A stretch of 64,000 nucleotides of DNA from an uncultured Eubacteriales bacterium (GCA_900316385.1 ONCP01000012.1:1-64000), one strand, 5' to 3'. Counted from the first letter of the stretch, positions 35,481-44,067 are shown. Made by a program: numbers and translations. The notes: a model not told the origin generated them from the letters alone.

Positions 35481-36893
35481 ATGAGTAACAGTTATCTCGA
35501 CAGGGTAGAGGAGCTGATCTCGGATAAAAAGCTGAAAAAAGCCGTGATCGCCGAGCTTGAGGATCATATGGAGGAAAAAATATCATATTATACCGAGCTC
35601 GGCTATTCGTCCGAGCAAGCGGTGAAAAAAGCCGTCGCCGATATGGGCGAGCCGGAGCAGGCAGCGGTGCCGCTCAATTCGCTTTATACGCGAAAATGGT
35701 ACAAATCACCTCGCAAAATCGCTTACGCGATAATAGGAGCGCTGCTTTTGGCGGTCGTTTATTTCGGCGGTTACGCTATGAGCTACGGCGACAGAGTAAA
35801 CAGTATGAATCATTCAATATTCAAGGACGTTATGTCGCTGTTAATCATCGTTGTTCTGACAGGCTTCTTGGTCGCGGCGCATAAGAAAAAGGATAAGGGC
35901 CCCGCGCTTTTTGTGCTCGGTTTCTGTATCGGATTGCTTGTGCTTCCGCCGATCGCGGGCTTGTTTATTCAAAGCCGCGACAGTCTGAACAGCGCGGCGG
36001 TTCTTCTGAAATATGTCGCGGGCGTTTTTCAGCCTGTTTGGTACGCCGCCGCAATTTTTGTGACAAAAGGAGCGTCGGGATATCGCGACAGCGTGTTCGC
36101 CAATGGGTTTATCAAATCCGATTTAAAGCCGTTTTTTGTAACTGTCGGTTATCTGACTGTTGTTCTGTTCGCGGTGTGGGCGCTGGTTGTTTACATCGGG
36201 ATCAAGCGGGACGAGCGGATGAAGCCAGCAAAAACAAATACGGTTCACAGGATCTTTAAGCTCGTTTTATCATCCGTTTGCTTTGTCAGCGCGGTGATTA
36301 TGACGGTAGGAACCGTTTTCGCGATTTTTGAACTTCCGAATTACAGGGTAAAAACCCGAAAAATGTTTGATTTTGTCGTCGAGTGCTCCGAAACAGGCGA
36401 GGATTTCTTTAAGGCGGCTGAACAAAACGGCTTTAAGTCCGAAAAAGAAACAGACTCCGACGGACTTTTCACGGTTTACGCGTACGATTGCGTTAACTGT
36501 TCGTTATATATCTGGTTCGCCGATTCGGGAAATTCGCTTGATTACAGCGTGAATTGGAGCGCTGCGCCGTCTGTGATAGGCGAGGACGATATCGCGGTAG
36601 CTAAATCGGAGCTTGATGACCTGCCCGAACGAAAAACCACTCTGGGGGATTTTAAAAAGCTCGGCTATTATTATAAGGCGTGCAGCGTTCAGTTGGGTGA
36701 GGACGGCTCGCTGACGTTTGAGTATTATGTCAGGGAAAACAACGACTATATCTCGTTTGTGTTCAAAAACGGGATTTTGGATGAAATAATAGATCTTTAC
36801 GGGATAAACGATTCCTCAGACGCTTCGGAGGAGCCTGACGAGGAGCCGTCTTGGAACGAGATCGAAACGATAAAAAATCCGTTAATTGATTAA
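35481..36893 (+). CDS. membrane protein with N-terminal HAAS/DUF1700-like domain
   Basis: 470 residues. Residues 1-75 (SYLDRVEELISDKKLKKAVIAELEDHMEEKISYYTELGYSSEQAVKKAVADMGEPE) form the helical HAAS/permease-prefix domain often paired with PadR regulators. About seven transmembrane helices follow (roughly 85-300), then an extracytoplasmic domain (310-470) with a CVNC pair. Function unknown; likely a PadR-controlled envelope stress or sensing protein. Start at 35481 chosen from TAGGAGGGCTT; the PadR gene follows after 10 bp. Confidence 0.78.
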   Translation: MSNSYLDRVEELISDKKLKKAVIAELEDHMEEKISYYTELGYSSEQAVKKAVADMGEPEQAAVPLNSLYTRKWYKSPRKIAYAIIGALLLAVVYFGGYAMSYGDRVNSMNHSIFKDVMSLLIIVVLTGFLVAAHKKKDKGPALFVLGFCIGLLVLPPIAGLFIQSRDSLNSAAVLLKYVAGVFQPVWYAAAIFVTKGASGYRDSVFANGFIKSDLKPFFVTVGYLTVVLFAVWALVVYIGIKRDERMKPAKTNTVHRIFKLVLSSVCFVSAVIMTVGTVFAIFELPNYRVKTRKMFDFVVECSETGEDFFKAAEQNGFKSEKETDSDGLFTVYAYDCVNCSLYIWFADSGNSLDYSVNWSAAPSVIGEDDIAVAKSELDDLPERKTTLGDFKKLGYYYKACSVQLGEDGSLTFEYYVRENNDYISFVFKNGILDEIIDLYGINDSSDASEEPDEEPSWNEIETIKNPLID

Positions 36894-36903
36894 GGAGGCG
36901 GCT

Positions 36904-37230
36904 ATGAAGGTTAGTAAGGAGCTTATAAAGGGAAGCTCGTCGATATTGGTGCTCAGCGCGCTGAAGGACGGCGATTTGTACGGCTACAAGATAATTAAAG
37001 AGCTTGAAAGATTGAGCGATAACGTTTTTGAGTTCAAGGAGGGCACGCTCTATCCGATCCTCCACGCGCTTGAAGAGGAAAACTACCTCGAAAGCTATTG
37101 GGAGGAGGTAGACGGCAGAAAGCGTAAGTATTACCACCTTACACGCAAGGGCTTGAAGCAGCTCGCCGAAAAGAAGGAGGAGTGGAAAGCTTACTCGACA
37201 GCTGTTAATAAGGTTCTGAATTTCGCGTGA
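36904..37230 (+). CDS. PadR-family transcriptional regulator
   Basis: 108 residues. Winged helix with the PadR signature LKDGDLYGYKIIKEL, FKEGTLYPILHALEEENYLESYWEE and KRKYYHLTRKGLKQL. Represses envelope or efflux genes until a ligand binds; here it probably represses its own operon through the palindrome at 35426-35460. GGAGGCGGCT before the ATG at 36904. Unlike most such operons the regulator is last. Confidence 0.92.
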   Translation: MKVSKELIKGSSSILVLSALKDGDLYGYKIIKELERLSDNVFEFKEGTLYPILHALEEENYLESYWEEVDGRKRKYYHLTRKGLKQLAEKKEEWKAYSTAVNKVLNFA

Positions 37231-37248
37231 TCAGCGTTTGTTAAAATC

Positions 37249-37296
37249 GGCCTTCCCCTTAAGGAAATTCCCGTAACGGGAGATTTCCCGAGGGCG
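37249..37296 (+). terminator. long terminator after padR
   Basis: An outer GCCTTC/GAAGGC stem encloses a GGAAAT..CCC-gtaac-GGG..ATTTCC hairpin and is followed by TTTTT. Confidence 0.8.
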
Positions 37297-37327
37297 AAGG
37301 CTTTTTGCTTTTACGTAATCACATTCG

Positions 37328-37395
37328 GATAAAGCGCGCGCCGACATAAATGGGACAGCGGACTTCTGACAGAGACAGATAGGGCGCTTTATGGA
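37328..37395. repeat. dispersed repeat fragment inside an inverted repeat
   Basis: The 23-bp block with GGGACAGCGGACTTC at 37352-37374 matches the array units at 19.4 kb. It is enclosed by ATAAAGCGC and its complement. Confidence 0.7.
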
Positions 37396-37407
37396 AATAA
37401 AAAAATA

Positions 37408-37436
37408 TTGTGTTTGTACAAAATGTGTGATATAAT
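37408..37436 (+). promoter_or_regulatory. promoter of the sensory hydrogenase operon
   Basis: TTGTGT (37408-37413), 17 bases, TATAAT (37431-37436). A TTTGTACAAA palindrome lies in the spacer and TTACC-attc-GGTAA at 37449-37462 downstream, possible regulator sites. Confidence 0.72.
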
Positions 37437-37478
37437 GGGTAAAAGTGTTTACCATTCGGTAAGAAAGGATGTAAAAAT

Positions 37479-37826
37479 ATGGTTGTTAAAGACATTATAG
37501 ATATTCTCGAAGGCGAGATTATTTGTGAGGGCGATCTTGATCAGGAGATAAAAACCGCCTGCGGCTCCGATATGATGAGCGACGTGCTCGCTTTTGTAAA
37601 GGATCAGTCAGTGCTGCTCACAGGCCTTGTCAACCCTCAGGTCGTAAGAACCGCTGAGATGATGGATATGGCGTGTATCGTTTTTGTCAGAGGCAAGGAC
37701 CCCGACGAAAGCATCGTCAGTCTCGCGGAGATGCGCGGGATCACGCTGATAAAGACAAAGTACAGAATGTTTACAGCCTGCGGCCGCCTTTACGCTAACG
37801 GCCTTTCGGGAGGTACCAAGGTATGA
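37479..37826 (+). CDS. DRTGG-domain protein
   Basis: 115 residues. The pattern LVNPQVVRTAEMMDMACIVFVRGKDPDESIVSLAEMRGITLIKTKYRMFTACGRLY matches small DRTGG proteins that travel with [FeFe] hydrogenase genes, and with CBS or phosphotransacetylase proteins elsewhere; probably a ligand-sensing fold. A second paralogue lies at 39557. GAAAGGATGTAAAAAT precedes the start. First gene of a five-gene operon. Confidence 0.82.
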   Translation: MVVKDIIDILEGEIICEGDLDQEIKTACGSDMMSDVLAFVKDQSVLLTGLVNPQVVRTAEMMDMACIVFVRGKDPDESIVSLAEMRGITLIKTKYRMFTACGRLYANGLSGGTKV

Positions 37827-38257
37827 GCGGAGCTCTGCATCTTCATTACGAGGTATCGGGCGACGACTTCACCAGAGCGGGCGAGGCGAGCTCCTCTGTC
37901 AAAAAGCGTCTGAAATCCCTCGGTTACGACTTTGACGCTATCCGCAGGGTCGCTATCGCTATGTACGAGGCTGAGATCAATATGGTGATCCACGCCGAGG
38001 GCGGCTTCTGTGATGTTGATATTTATCCCGATAAGGTCGAGATACTGCTTTCCGATAAGGGTCCGGGAATCCCCGACGTGGACAAGGCTATGCAGGAGGG
38101 CTTTTCGACTGCGCCCGATAATGTCCGTAATCTCGGCTTCGGAGCGGGTATGGGACTTCCTAATATCAAGAAATACACCGACGGGATGCGCATCGAAACG
38201 ACGATCGGCGTCGGTACAAATCTTTATCTTACCGTAATGGTTCACAAGGAACAATAA
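37823..38257 (+). CDS. RsbW-like ATP-binding protein (HATPase)
   Basis: 144 residues with GHKL ATPase motifs: YEAEINMVIHA (N box), SDKGPGIPDVDKAMQEG (G1) and GFGAGMGLPNIKKYTD (G2). The serine-kinase-type anti-sigma fold lacks a phosphoacceptor domain, so it can act as an anti-sigma or regulatory kinase, not as a normal sensor kinase. Overlaps the DRTGG gene by 4 bp and precedes the sensory hydrogenase, suggesting that it transmits the redox or H2 signal. Confidence 0.85.
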   Translation: MSGALHLHYEVSGDDFTRAGEASSSVKKRLKSLGYDFDAIRRVAIAMYEAEINMVIHAEGGFCDVDIYPDKVEILLSDKGPGIPDVDKAMQEGFSTAPDNVRNLGFGAGMGLPNIKKYTDGMRIETTIGVGTNLYLTVMVHKEQ

Positions 38258-38270
38258 ACAGGTATTTGTT

Positions 38271-39542
38271 ATGAGTAAATATTTCCATTCCGTGGAGCTC
38301 GACGCGGACAAGTGCTGCGGCTGTACGCACTGCCTTTCCCGCTGCCCGACAGAGGCGATCAGAGTTCACGACGGCAAGGCGCAGATACTCTCCGAGCGTT
38401 GTATCGACTGCGGCGAGTGCATCCGCGTCTGTCCTCATCACGCCAAAAAGGCGAGCAGCTCCACACTTGACGATATAAAAGATTATAAATACAAGGTCGC
38501 CATTCCCGCGCCTGCCTTGTTCGGTCAGTTCAATAATCTTACCAATATTGATTATGTTCTCAACGGCTTGAAGGCGATCGGCTTCGATAAGGTTTTCGAG
38601 GTCTCGAGAGCCGCCGAGCTTGTCAGCGAGGCGACGAGAAGGCTGATCAAGGAGAATAAGCTCAAAAAACCGATCATCAGCTCGGCTTGTCCCGCTGTTG
38701 TCAGAATGATCAAGATACGCTTCCCCGAGCTTTGCGCCAACGTTATGCCTCTGCTCGCGCCGATCGAGGTCGCCGCAAAGACAGCGAGGAAGGAAGCGCT
38801 CAGGGATACGGGGCTGAAAAGCGAGGAGATCGGCGTGTTCTTCATCACGCCGTGCGCCGCAAAGGTGACAGAGATCCATTCGCCGTCCTATGTCGAGCAT
38901 TCCGCGTGTGACGGAGCGATCTCTTTCTCAAAGATTTACCCCGAGCTGTCGCAGGCGATGGATCACCTTACCGATATTGAGCCTATCGCGCAGAGCGGTC
39001 TGATCGGTATCGGCTGGGCGAATTCGGGCGGAGAAAGCGCCGCCATGCTCGGCGATAAGTACCTCGCCGCGGACGGTATCGAGAACGTTATACGCGTGCT
39101 TGAGGAGCTTGAGGACGAGCATATCCGCGATATAGATTTTATCGAGCTCAACGCCTGCTCGGGCGGTTGCGTCGGCGGAGCGCTGACGGTTGAAAATCCG
39201 TACATCGCGCAGGCGAGGATACAGAACCTCAGAAAATATATGCCCGTTTCGCTCAATCATATCGGAGACGATATCGACGATATGATGTGGGAGAACGAGC
39301 TCAAATTCGACGCCGACATCTTCCGTCTTGACGAGGATATATTCAAGGCGATGAGTATGATGGAACGCATCGAAACTATCGTAAAGGATTTACCGGGTAT
39401 CGACTGCGGCTCCTGCGGAGCTCCCACCTGCCGCGCGATGGCGGAGGATATCGTGAGGGGCAGAGCCAAGGAAACCGACTGTATCTTCAAGCTCAAGGCT
39501 AAGATTCAGAATGTTTACGATACTCTCAGCGGATTGAGTTAG
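38271..39542 (+). CDS. sensory-type [FeFe] hydrogenase (HydS-like)
   Basis: 423 residues. Two ferredoxin clusters (CCGCTHCLSRCP; CIDCGECIRVCP), the H-cluster domain with L1 S-S-A139-C140-P, L2 TPC195AAK and L3 ELNAC296SGGC300, and a C-terminal four-Cys Fe-S motif (IDC379GSC382GAPTC387 ... C404). The Ala at position 139 replaces the proton-relay Cys of catalytic enzymes, as in known sensory hydrogenases. The PAS domain common in that group is absent. It probably senses H2 or redox state and talks to the adjacent HATPase and DRTGG proteins. Confidence 0.86.
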   Translation: MSKYFHSVELDADKCCGCTHCLSRCPTEAIRVHDGKAQILSERCIDCGECIRVCPHHAKKASSSTLDDIKDYKYKVAIPAPALFGQFNNLTNIDYVLNGLKAIGFDKVFEVSRAAELVSEATRRLIKENKLKKPIISSACPAVVRMIKIRFPELCANVMPLLAPIEVAAKTARKEALRDTGLKSEEIGVFFITPCAAKVTEIHSPSYVEHSACDGAISFSKIYPELSQAMDHLTDIEPIAQSGLIGIGWANSGGESAAMLGDKYLAADGIENVIRVLEELEDEHIRDIDFIELNACSGGCVGGALTVENPYIAQARIQNLRKYMPVSLNHIGDDIDDMMWENELKFDADIFRLDEDIFKAMSMMERIETIVKDLPGIDCGSCGAPTCRAMAEDIVRGRAKETDCIFKLKAKIQNVYDTLSGLS

Positions 39543-39556
39543 TAAAGAGGTCAACT

Positions 39557-39883
39557 ATGAAAACCAATGAACTGATCGAAAAACTGAACCTTGAGGTGCT
39601 CGTCGAGGGCGAGCTTGACCGCGAGGTCACCTCCTGCTATATCGGCGATCTTCTCAGCTGGGTAATGGGACGCGCGCCCGAGGACAGCGCGTGGCTGACG
39701 GTTATGGGCAATATCAATTCCATCGCCGTAGCCACTCTCGCGGACGTTAGCTGTATCGTCCTTGTCGAGAACGCGGCGCTGGACGAGGAAGCGCGCAAAA
39801 AGGCGGAAATGCACGACGTCACCATTCTCAGAACCGAGGAGAACAGCTACAACCTTGCCGTTAAGCTCAGCGCTTTGATATGA
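39557..39883 (+). CDS. second DRTGG-domain protein
   Basis: 108 residues related to the first gene of this operon: EGELDREVTSCYIGDLLSWVMGRAPEDSAWLTVMGNINSIAVATLADVSCIVLVENA, KAEMHDVTIL. Small DRTGG-type fold. Overlaps the PHP gene (ATGA). Confidence 0.8.
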   Translation: MKTNELIEKLNLEVLVEGELDREVTSCYIGDLLSWVMGRAPEDSAWLTVMGNINSIAVATLADVSCIVLVENAALDEEARKKAEMHDVTILRTEENSYNLAVKLSALI

Positions 39884-40602
39884 AGTATTTTTACGACCTT
39901 CATCTTCACTCCTGCCTTTCGCCCTGCGGCGATATGGATATGACCCCGAACAATATCGTCGGAATGGCGAAGCTGCTCGGACTTGACGTTATCGCCCTGA
40001 CCGACCACAACACCTCGCTTAACTGTGAGGCGACGATGAGGGCAGGGGAGAAGAACGGCTTGCTTGTCATCCCCGGTATGGAGCTGACCACAAGCGAGGA
40101 TATCCACGCTGTGTGTCTGTTCCCGACGCTCGAAAGGGCGCTGGAGTGGAACGATTATGTCGACAATAACAGGATAAAAATCAGGAACAAGCCCGATATC
40201 TACGGCAGGCAGGTCATTATGGACGAGAACGACGAGGAAACGGGGGAGATCGAAGCGCTCCTTCTGCCCGCGACCAATATCAGCATAATGAACGCCCACA
40301 GGCTTGTCGGGAAATTCGGCGGTGTGTGTTATCCTGCTCATATCGACCGCGACAGCCTCTCGTTATTGTCCGTACTCGGCGAGATCGACGAGAGCTGCGG
40401 CTTTACGACGGCGGAGCTCGCGGACAGGTCAAAGCTTGATTCCCTCAAAGCTCTCCATCCGATCCTCGATTCGCTGAATATAGTCACAAATTCCGACGCG
40501 CATTATCTTGAAAATATGCGCGACGCCGAGAATTATCTAGAGCTCTCCGAGCTTTCGCGGGAGAGCGTTATAGAATATCTTGACAGTCAAAAGCTCCTTT
40601 AA
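39880..40602 (+). CDS. PHP-domain phosphoesterase
   Basis: 240 residues. YDLHLHSCLSPCGD (HxH), ALTDHNTSLNC, GMELTTSEDIH, CYPAHIDRDS and TNSDAHYLENM contain the metal ligands of the PHP fold. Such proteins hydrolyse phosphates of nucleotides or amino-acid derivatives. They regularly travel with hydrogenase clusters of Clostridia; role there unknown. Confidence 0.85.
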   Translation: MKYFYDLHLHSCLSPCGDMDMTPNNIVGMAKLLGLDVIALTDHNTSLNCEATMRAGEKNGLLVIPGMELTTSEDIHAVCLFPTLERALEWNDYVDNNRIKIRNKPDIYGRQVIMDENDEETGEIEALLLPATNISIMNAHRLVGKFGGVCYPAHIDRDSLSLLSVLGEIDESCGFTTAELADRSKLDSLKALHPILDSLNIVTNSDAHYLENMRDAENYLELSELSRESVIEYLDSQKLL

Positions 40603-40615
40603 CGGGAGCTTTTTT
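40591..40615 (+). terminator. terminator of the sensory hydrogenase operon
   Basis: AAGCTCC pairs with GGGAGCTT; TTTTTT follows. Begins in the last codons of the PHP gene. Confidence 0.82.
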
Positions 40616-40720
40616 CGTTATTTGAACTCTTATAATATCGGTTAGATAAAACTAACTAAAGAAAAACCTGAATTTGCCGAATTTGTCATTAATTTTGAAT
40701 AAAAAAAGTCGAAAATCTTG

Positions 40721-40796
40721 TAGACAATCTGCCGTTTCTGTGGTATAATCGCATTAAGATTATACGTGGAATTTTGTGTTGTTAAAAATTTCACAA
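40721..40796 (+). promoter_or_regulatory. promoter and Rex-type operator of the hydrogenase operon
   Basis: TAGACA (40721-40726), 17 bases, TATAAT (40744-40749). Downstream, TTGTTAA-AAAT-TTCACAA (40779-40796) matches the clostridial Rex consensus TTGTTAA-N4-TTAACAA with one mismatch, about 25 to 40 bp after the start point, the place for repression. Rex releases DNA when NADH is high, which would turn on the hydrogenase. Confidence 0.8.
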
Positions 40797-40826
40797 ACTC
40801 TTAAAACATAATAAGGAGGCAAAACG

Positions 40827-41324
40827 ATGCAGAAAAAAATCAGCAGTATTCCGTTCGCGGGTACACCTGAGCAGGAAGCCGCGCTGAAAGAGTCGATCGC
40901 TCGTCACATCGACGATCCCGGCGCAGTAATGCCTGTACTTCAGGAGGCTCAGGATATCTACGGCTATCTTCCCTACGAAGTACAGAAGATGATCGCGGAC
41001 GGCTTAAACGTGCCGCTTGAGGAGGTTTACGGCGTATCCACCTTCTACTCTCAGTTCGCGCTTTCTCCCAAGGGCAAGTACAACATCTCCGTATGCTTAG
41101 GTACAGCGTGCTATGTTAAGGGTTCGGGAGATATCCTGAACAAGCTTTCAGAGATCCTCGGGATCGAGGCTGAGGAGTGCACCCCCGACGGTCAGTTCTC
41201 TCTCACAGCCTGCCGTTGTATCGGCGCTTGCGGTCTCGCCCCCGTTATCACTGTTAACGAGGACGTTTACGGCAGACTCACCGTTGACGACGTACCCGGT
41301 ATTATCGAAAAGTACAAGGCATAA
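40827..41324 (+). CDS. hydC: [FeFe] hydrogenase subunit HydC (NuoE-like)
   Basis: 165 residues. Thioredoxin-like [2Fe-2S] fold: VMPVLQEAQDIYGYLPYEVQKMIA, VYGVSTFYSQFALSP, ISVCLGTACYVKGSGDIL and LTACRCIGACGLAPVITVNEDVYGRLT supply four cysteines (C-x4-C and C-x3-C). Small subunit of the electron-bifurcating hydrogenase, joining HydB and HydA. CATAATAAGGAGG upstream. The stop overlaps the HATPase start. Confidence 0.94.
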   Translation: MQKKISSIPFAGTPEQEAALKESIARHIDDPGAVMPVLQEAQDIYGYLPYEVQKMIADGLNVPLEEVYGVSTFYSQFALSPKGKYNISVCLGTACYVKGSGDILNKLSEILGIEAEECTPDGQFSLTACRCIGACGLAPVITVNEDVYGRLTVDDVPGIIEKYKA

Positions 41325-41872
41325 TGCGGGAGCTGTCACTCAACGTGATGGACGTTGCCCAGAACTCAGTCAGAGCCGAGGCTTCTCTTGTCATTCTCAC
41401 CGTAACGGAGAGCGACAGGGAAGACAAGCTTGTCATCAGCATTGAGGACAACGGCTGCGGTATGACCGAGGAACAGGTTGCGTCGGTTATCGACCCGTTC
41501 TTTACTACCAGAACAACGCGTAAGGTCGGCTTGGGAGTTCCGCTCTTCAAGATGTCCGCCGAACAGACGGGCGGCTCGTTCTCGATCGAGTCCGAGCTCG
41601 GCAAGGGCACAAAAACTACCGCCTCTTACGTCAAGAGCCATGTTGATATGACCCCTCTCGGCGATATCAACTCGACCGTTTCGATCCTTATCAGGTGCAA
41701 TCCCGATATCGACTTTGTGTTTATCCACTCCACGGACATCGGCTCGTTCACTCTCGACACCAGAGAGCTCAGGGAGGTTCTGGGAGACGTAAGTCTCGAT
41801 ACTCCCGACGTAATAGAATGGATCAGCGAATTTTTGAAAGAACAAACTGAAATTATATACGGAGGTGTATAG
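41324..41872 (+). CDS. ATP-binding protein (HATPase) within the hydrogenase operon
   Basis: 182 residues. GHKL motifs: MDVAQNSVRAEASL (N box), IEDNGCGMTEEQ (G1), TTRTTRKVGLGVPLFKMSAEQTGG (G2) with GKGTKTTA. A histidine-kinase-like ATPase without receiver or dimerisation domain. It often sits between NuoE- and NuoF-like hydrogenase genes in Clostridia; role unresolved, possibly regulatory. The C-terminal half (STVSILIRCNPDIDFVFIHSTD) is not a known domain to me. Confidence 0.82.
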   Translation: MRELSLNVMDVAQNSVRAEASLVILTVTESDREDKLVISIEDNGCGMTEEQVASVIDPFFTTRTTRKVGLGVPLFKMSAEQTGGSFSIESELGKGTKTTASYVKSHVDMTPLGDINSTVSILIRCNPDIDFVFIHSTDIGSFTLDTRELREVLGDVSLDTPDVIEWISEFLKEQTEIIYGGV

Positions 41873-41875
41873 ATA

Positions 41876-42247
41876 ATGAAATCTTTAGCTGAATTACAGG
41901 CTATCCGCGAAAAAGCAAAGGCTAACATCAATCTCAGAAAAGAGAACCCCAACGCCGCGCGCGTAATGGTCGGTATGGCTACCTGCGGTATCGCCGCGGG
42001 CGCGAGACCTGTATTAAACGCTTTCACTGAGGAAATCGCCAAAAGAGGTCTTCAGGAGGATATTACGGTCACTCAGACAGGCTGCATCGGTATCTGCCAG
42101 TTTGAACCCGTAGTCGAGGTTGAGATCCCCGGCGAGGATAAGGTTACTTATGTAAAGATGACCCCCGAGAAGGTTGCACGCGTAGTCAACGATCACCTTG
42201 TTAACAGGAACGTTGTTACCGAGTACACGATCGGAGCCAACATTTAA
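41876..42247 (+). CDS. [2Fe-2S] thioredoxin-like ferredoxin
   Basis: 123 residues. GMATCGIAAGARPVLNAF ... DITVTQTGCIGICQFEPVVEVEIPGEDKVTYVKMTPEKVARVVNDHLV carries four Cys of a [2Fe-2S] thioredoxin-like ferredoxin (C-G-I-A, then C-I-G-I-C). Probably an accessory electron-transfer subunit of the bifurcating hydrogenase. GGAGGTGTATAGATA precedes it. Confidence 0.86.
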   Translation: MKSLAELQAIREKAKANINLRKENPNAARVMVGMATCGIAAGARPVLNAFTEEIAKRGLQEDITVTQTGCIGICQFEPVVEVEIPGEDKVTYVKMTPEKVARVVNDHLVNRNVVTEYTIGANI

Positions 42248-42258
42248 GGAGGAAATGA

Positions 42259-44067
42259 ATGTATCGTTCTAATGTACTTGTTTGCGGCGGTACGGGTTGT
42301 ACCTCCTCAAACAGCTTGAAAATCGTTGAGGTTCTTAAAGAAGAGCTTCAGAAAAAAGGACTTGAGAACGAAGTAAACGTTATCACCACAGGTTGCTTCG
42401 GCCTTTGCGCGTTAGGTCCGATTATGGTAGTTTACCCCGAGGGCAGCTTCTATTCTATGGTCAAGGTCGAGGATATCCCCGAGATCGTAGAGGAGCACCT
42501 CTTGAAGGGACGTATCGTAACACGCCTTCTCTATCAGGAGACAGTCGAGGAGGATACTATCAAGTCCCTCAACAAAACAGCTTTCTACGCCAAGCAGAAG
42601 CGCGTAGCGCTCAGAAACTGCGGCGTTATCGACCCCGAAAAGATCGACGATTATATCGCTATGGACGGCTATGCCGCTCTCGGTAAGGTCCTCACCGAGA
42701 TGACTCCCGAGGACGTTATCCAGACAATGCTCGACTCAGGCCTCAGAGGCAGAGGCGGCGCGGGCTTTCCGACAGGCTTAAAGTGGAAATTTGCCGCTGC
42801 GAACGACGCCGATCAGAAGTACGTTTGCTGTAACGCCGACGAAGGCGACCCGGGCGCGTTCATGGATCGTTCCGTTCTTGAGGGCGACCCCCACGCCGTG
42901 CTTGAGGCTATGTCCATCGCGGGCTACGCTATCGGCGCTTCCAAGGGTTATATCTATGTCAGAGCCGAGTATCCCATCGCTGTTAAGCGTCTGAAAATCG
43001 CTATCGATCAGGCTCACGAGTACGGTCTTTTGGGCAAGGACATCTTCGGCACAGGCTTTGATTTTGATATCCAGCTTCGTCTCGGCGCAGGCGCGTTTGT
43101 CTGCGGCGAGGAAACAGCTCTTATGACCTCCATCGAGGGCAAGAGAGGCGAGCCCAGACCTCGTCCTCCGTTCCCTGCGGTCAAGGGTCTTTACAGAAAG
43201 CCCACAATCCTCAACAACGTAGAAACCTACGCCAACATCCCGCAGATCATCCTCAAGGGAGCCGATTGGTTCGCTTCCATGGGTACTGAGAAGAGCAAGG
43301 GTACCAAGGTATTCGCTCTCGGCGGTAAGATCGAGCACACGGGTCTTGTAGAGGTTCCCATGGGCACAACTCTCAGAGAGATCGTTGAGGAGATCGGCGG
43401 CGGTATCCCGAACGGCAAGAAGTTCAAGGCGGCTCAGACAGGCGGCCCCTCGGGCGGATGTATTCCCGCTGAGCACCTCGATATCCCGATCGACTACGAC
43501 AACCTTCTCGAAATCGGCTCAATGATGGGCTCGGGCGGTCTTATCGTAATGGATGAGACGACCTGTATGGTTGATATCGCCAAGTTCTTCCTTGAGTTCA
43601 CCGTTGACGAGTCCTGCGGTAAGTGTACTCCCTGCCGTATCGGTACCAAGAGACTTCTCGAAATGCTCGACAAGATCACAAAGGGTCAGGGCACGCTCGA
43701 GATGATCGACGAGATGGAGGAGCTCTGCTACTTCATCAAGGCCAATTCGCTTTGCGGTCTCGGACAGACAGCTCCGAACCCCGTTCTCTCAACTCTCCGT
43801 TACTTCCGTGACGAGTATATCGCTCACGTTGTTGACCACAAGTGTCCCGCAGGCGTCTGCAAAGACCTGCTCGAGTACACTGTTGAGAAGGATAAGTGCT
43901 TTGGCTGCGGAATGTGCGCGAAAAAGTGCCCCGTCGGCGCTATCACCGTCACAGATTATACCGCTCCCGGAAAGAAGAAACCTGCTTACGAAATTGATCA
44001 CAGTAAGTGTATTAAGTGCGGCGCTTGTATTGATACATGTAAGTTCGGCGCAATTTATAAAGGCTAA
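42259..44067 (+). CDS. hydB: [FeFe] hydrogenase subunit HydB (NuoF-like)
   Basis: 602 residues. N-terminal [2Fe-2S] domain (CGGTGCTSSNSLK ... TGCFGLCALGP), flavin/NADH domain with SGLRGRGGAGFPTGLKW, CNADEGDPGAFMDR, LGAGAFVCGEETALMTSIEGKRGEPR and the CGKCTPCRIGTKRLLEML Fe-S motif, and a C-terminal pair of [4Fe-4S] clusters (CFGCGMCAKKCP, CIKCGACIDTC). It binds FMN and NAD(H) and is where electrons are bifurcated. TTTAAGGAGGAAATGA precedes it. Confidence 0.96.
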   Translation: MYRSNVLVCGGTGCTSSNSLKIVEVLKEELQKKGLENEVNVITTGCFGLCALGPIMVVYPEGSFYSMVKVEDIPEIVEEHLLKGRIVTRLLYQETVEEDTIKSLNKTAFYAKQKRVALRNCGVIDPEKIDDYIAMDGYAALGKVLTEMTPEDVIQTMLDSGLRGRGGAGFPTGLKWKFAAANDADQKYVCCNADEGDPGAFMDRSVLEGDPHAVLEAMSIAGYAIGASKGYIYVRAEYPIAVKRLKIAIDQAHEYGLLGKDIFGTGFDFDIQLRLGAGAFVCGEETALMTSIEGKRGEPRPRPPFPAVKGLYRKPTILNNVETYANIPQIILKGADWFASMGTEKSKGTKVFALGGKIEHTGLVEVPMGTTLREIVEEIGGGIPNGKKFKAAQTGGPSGGCIPAEHLDIPIDYDNLLEIGSMMGSGGLIVMDETTCMVDIAKFFLEFTVDESCGKCTPCRIGTKRLLEMLDKITKGQGTLEMIDEMEELCYFIKANSLCGLGQTAPNPVLSTLRYFRDEYIAHVVDHKCPAGVCKDLLEYTVEKDKCFGCGMCAKKCPVGAITVTDYTAPGKKKPAYEIDHSKCIKCGACIDTCKFGAIYKG

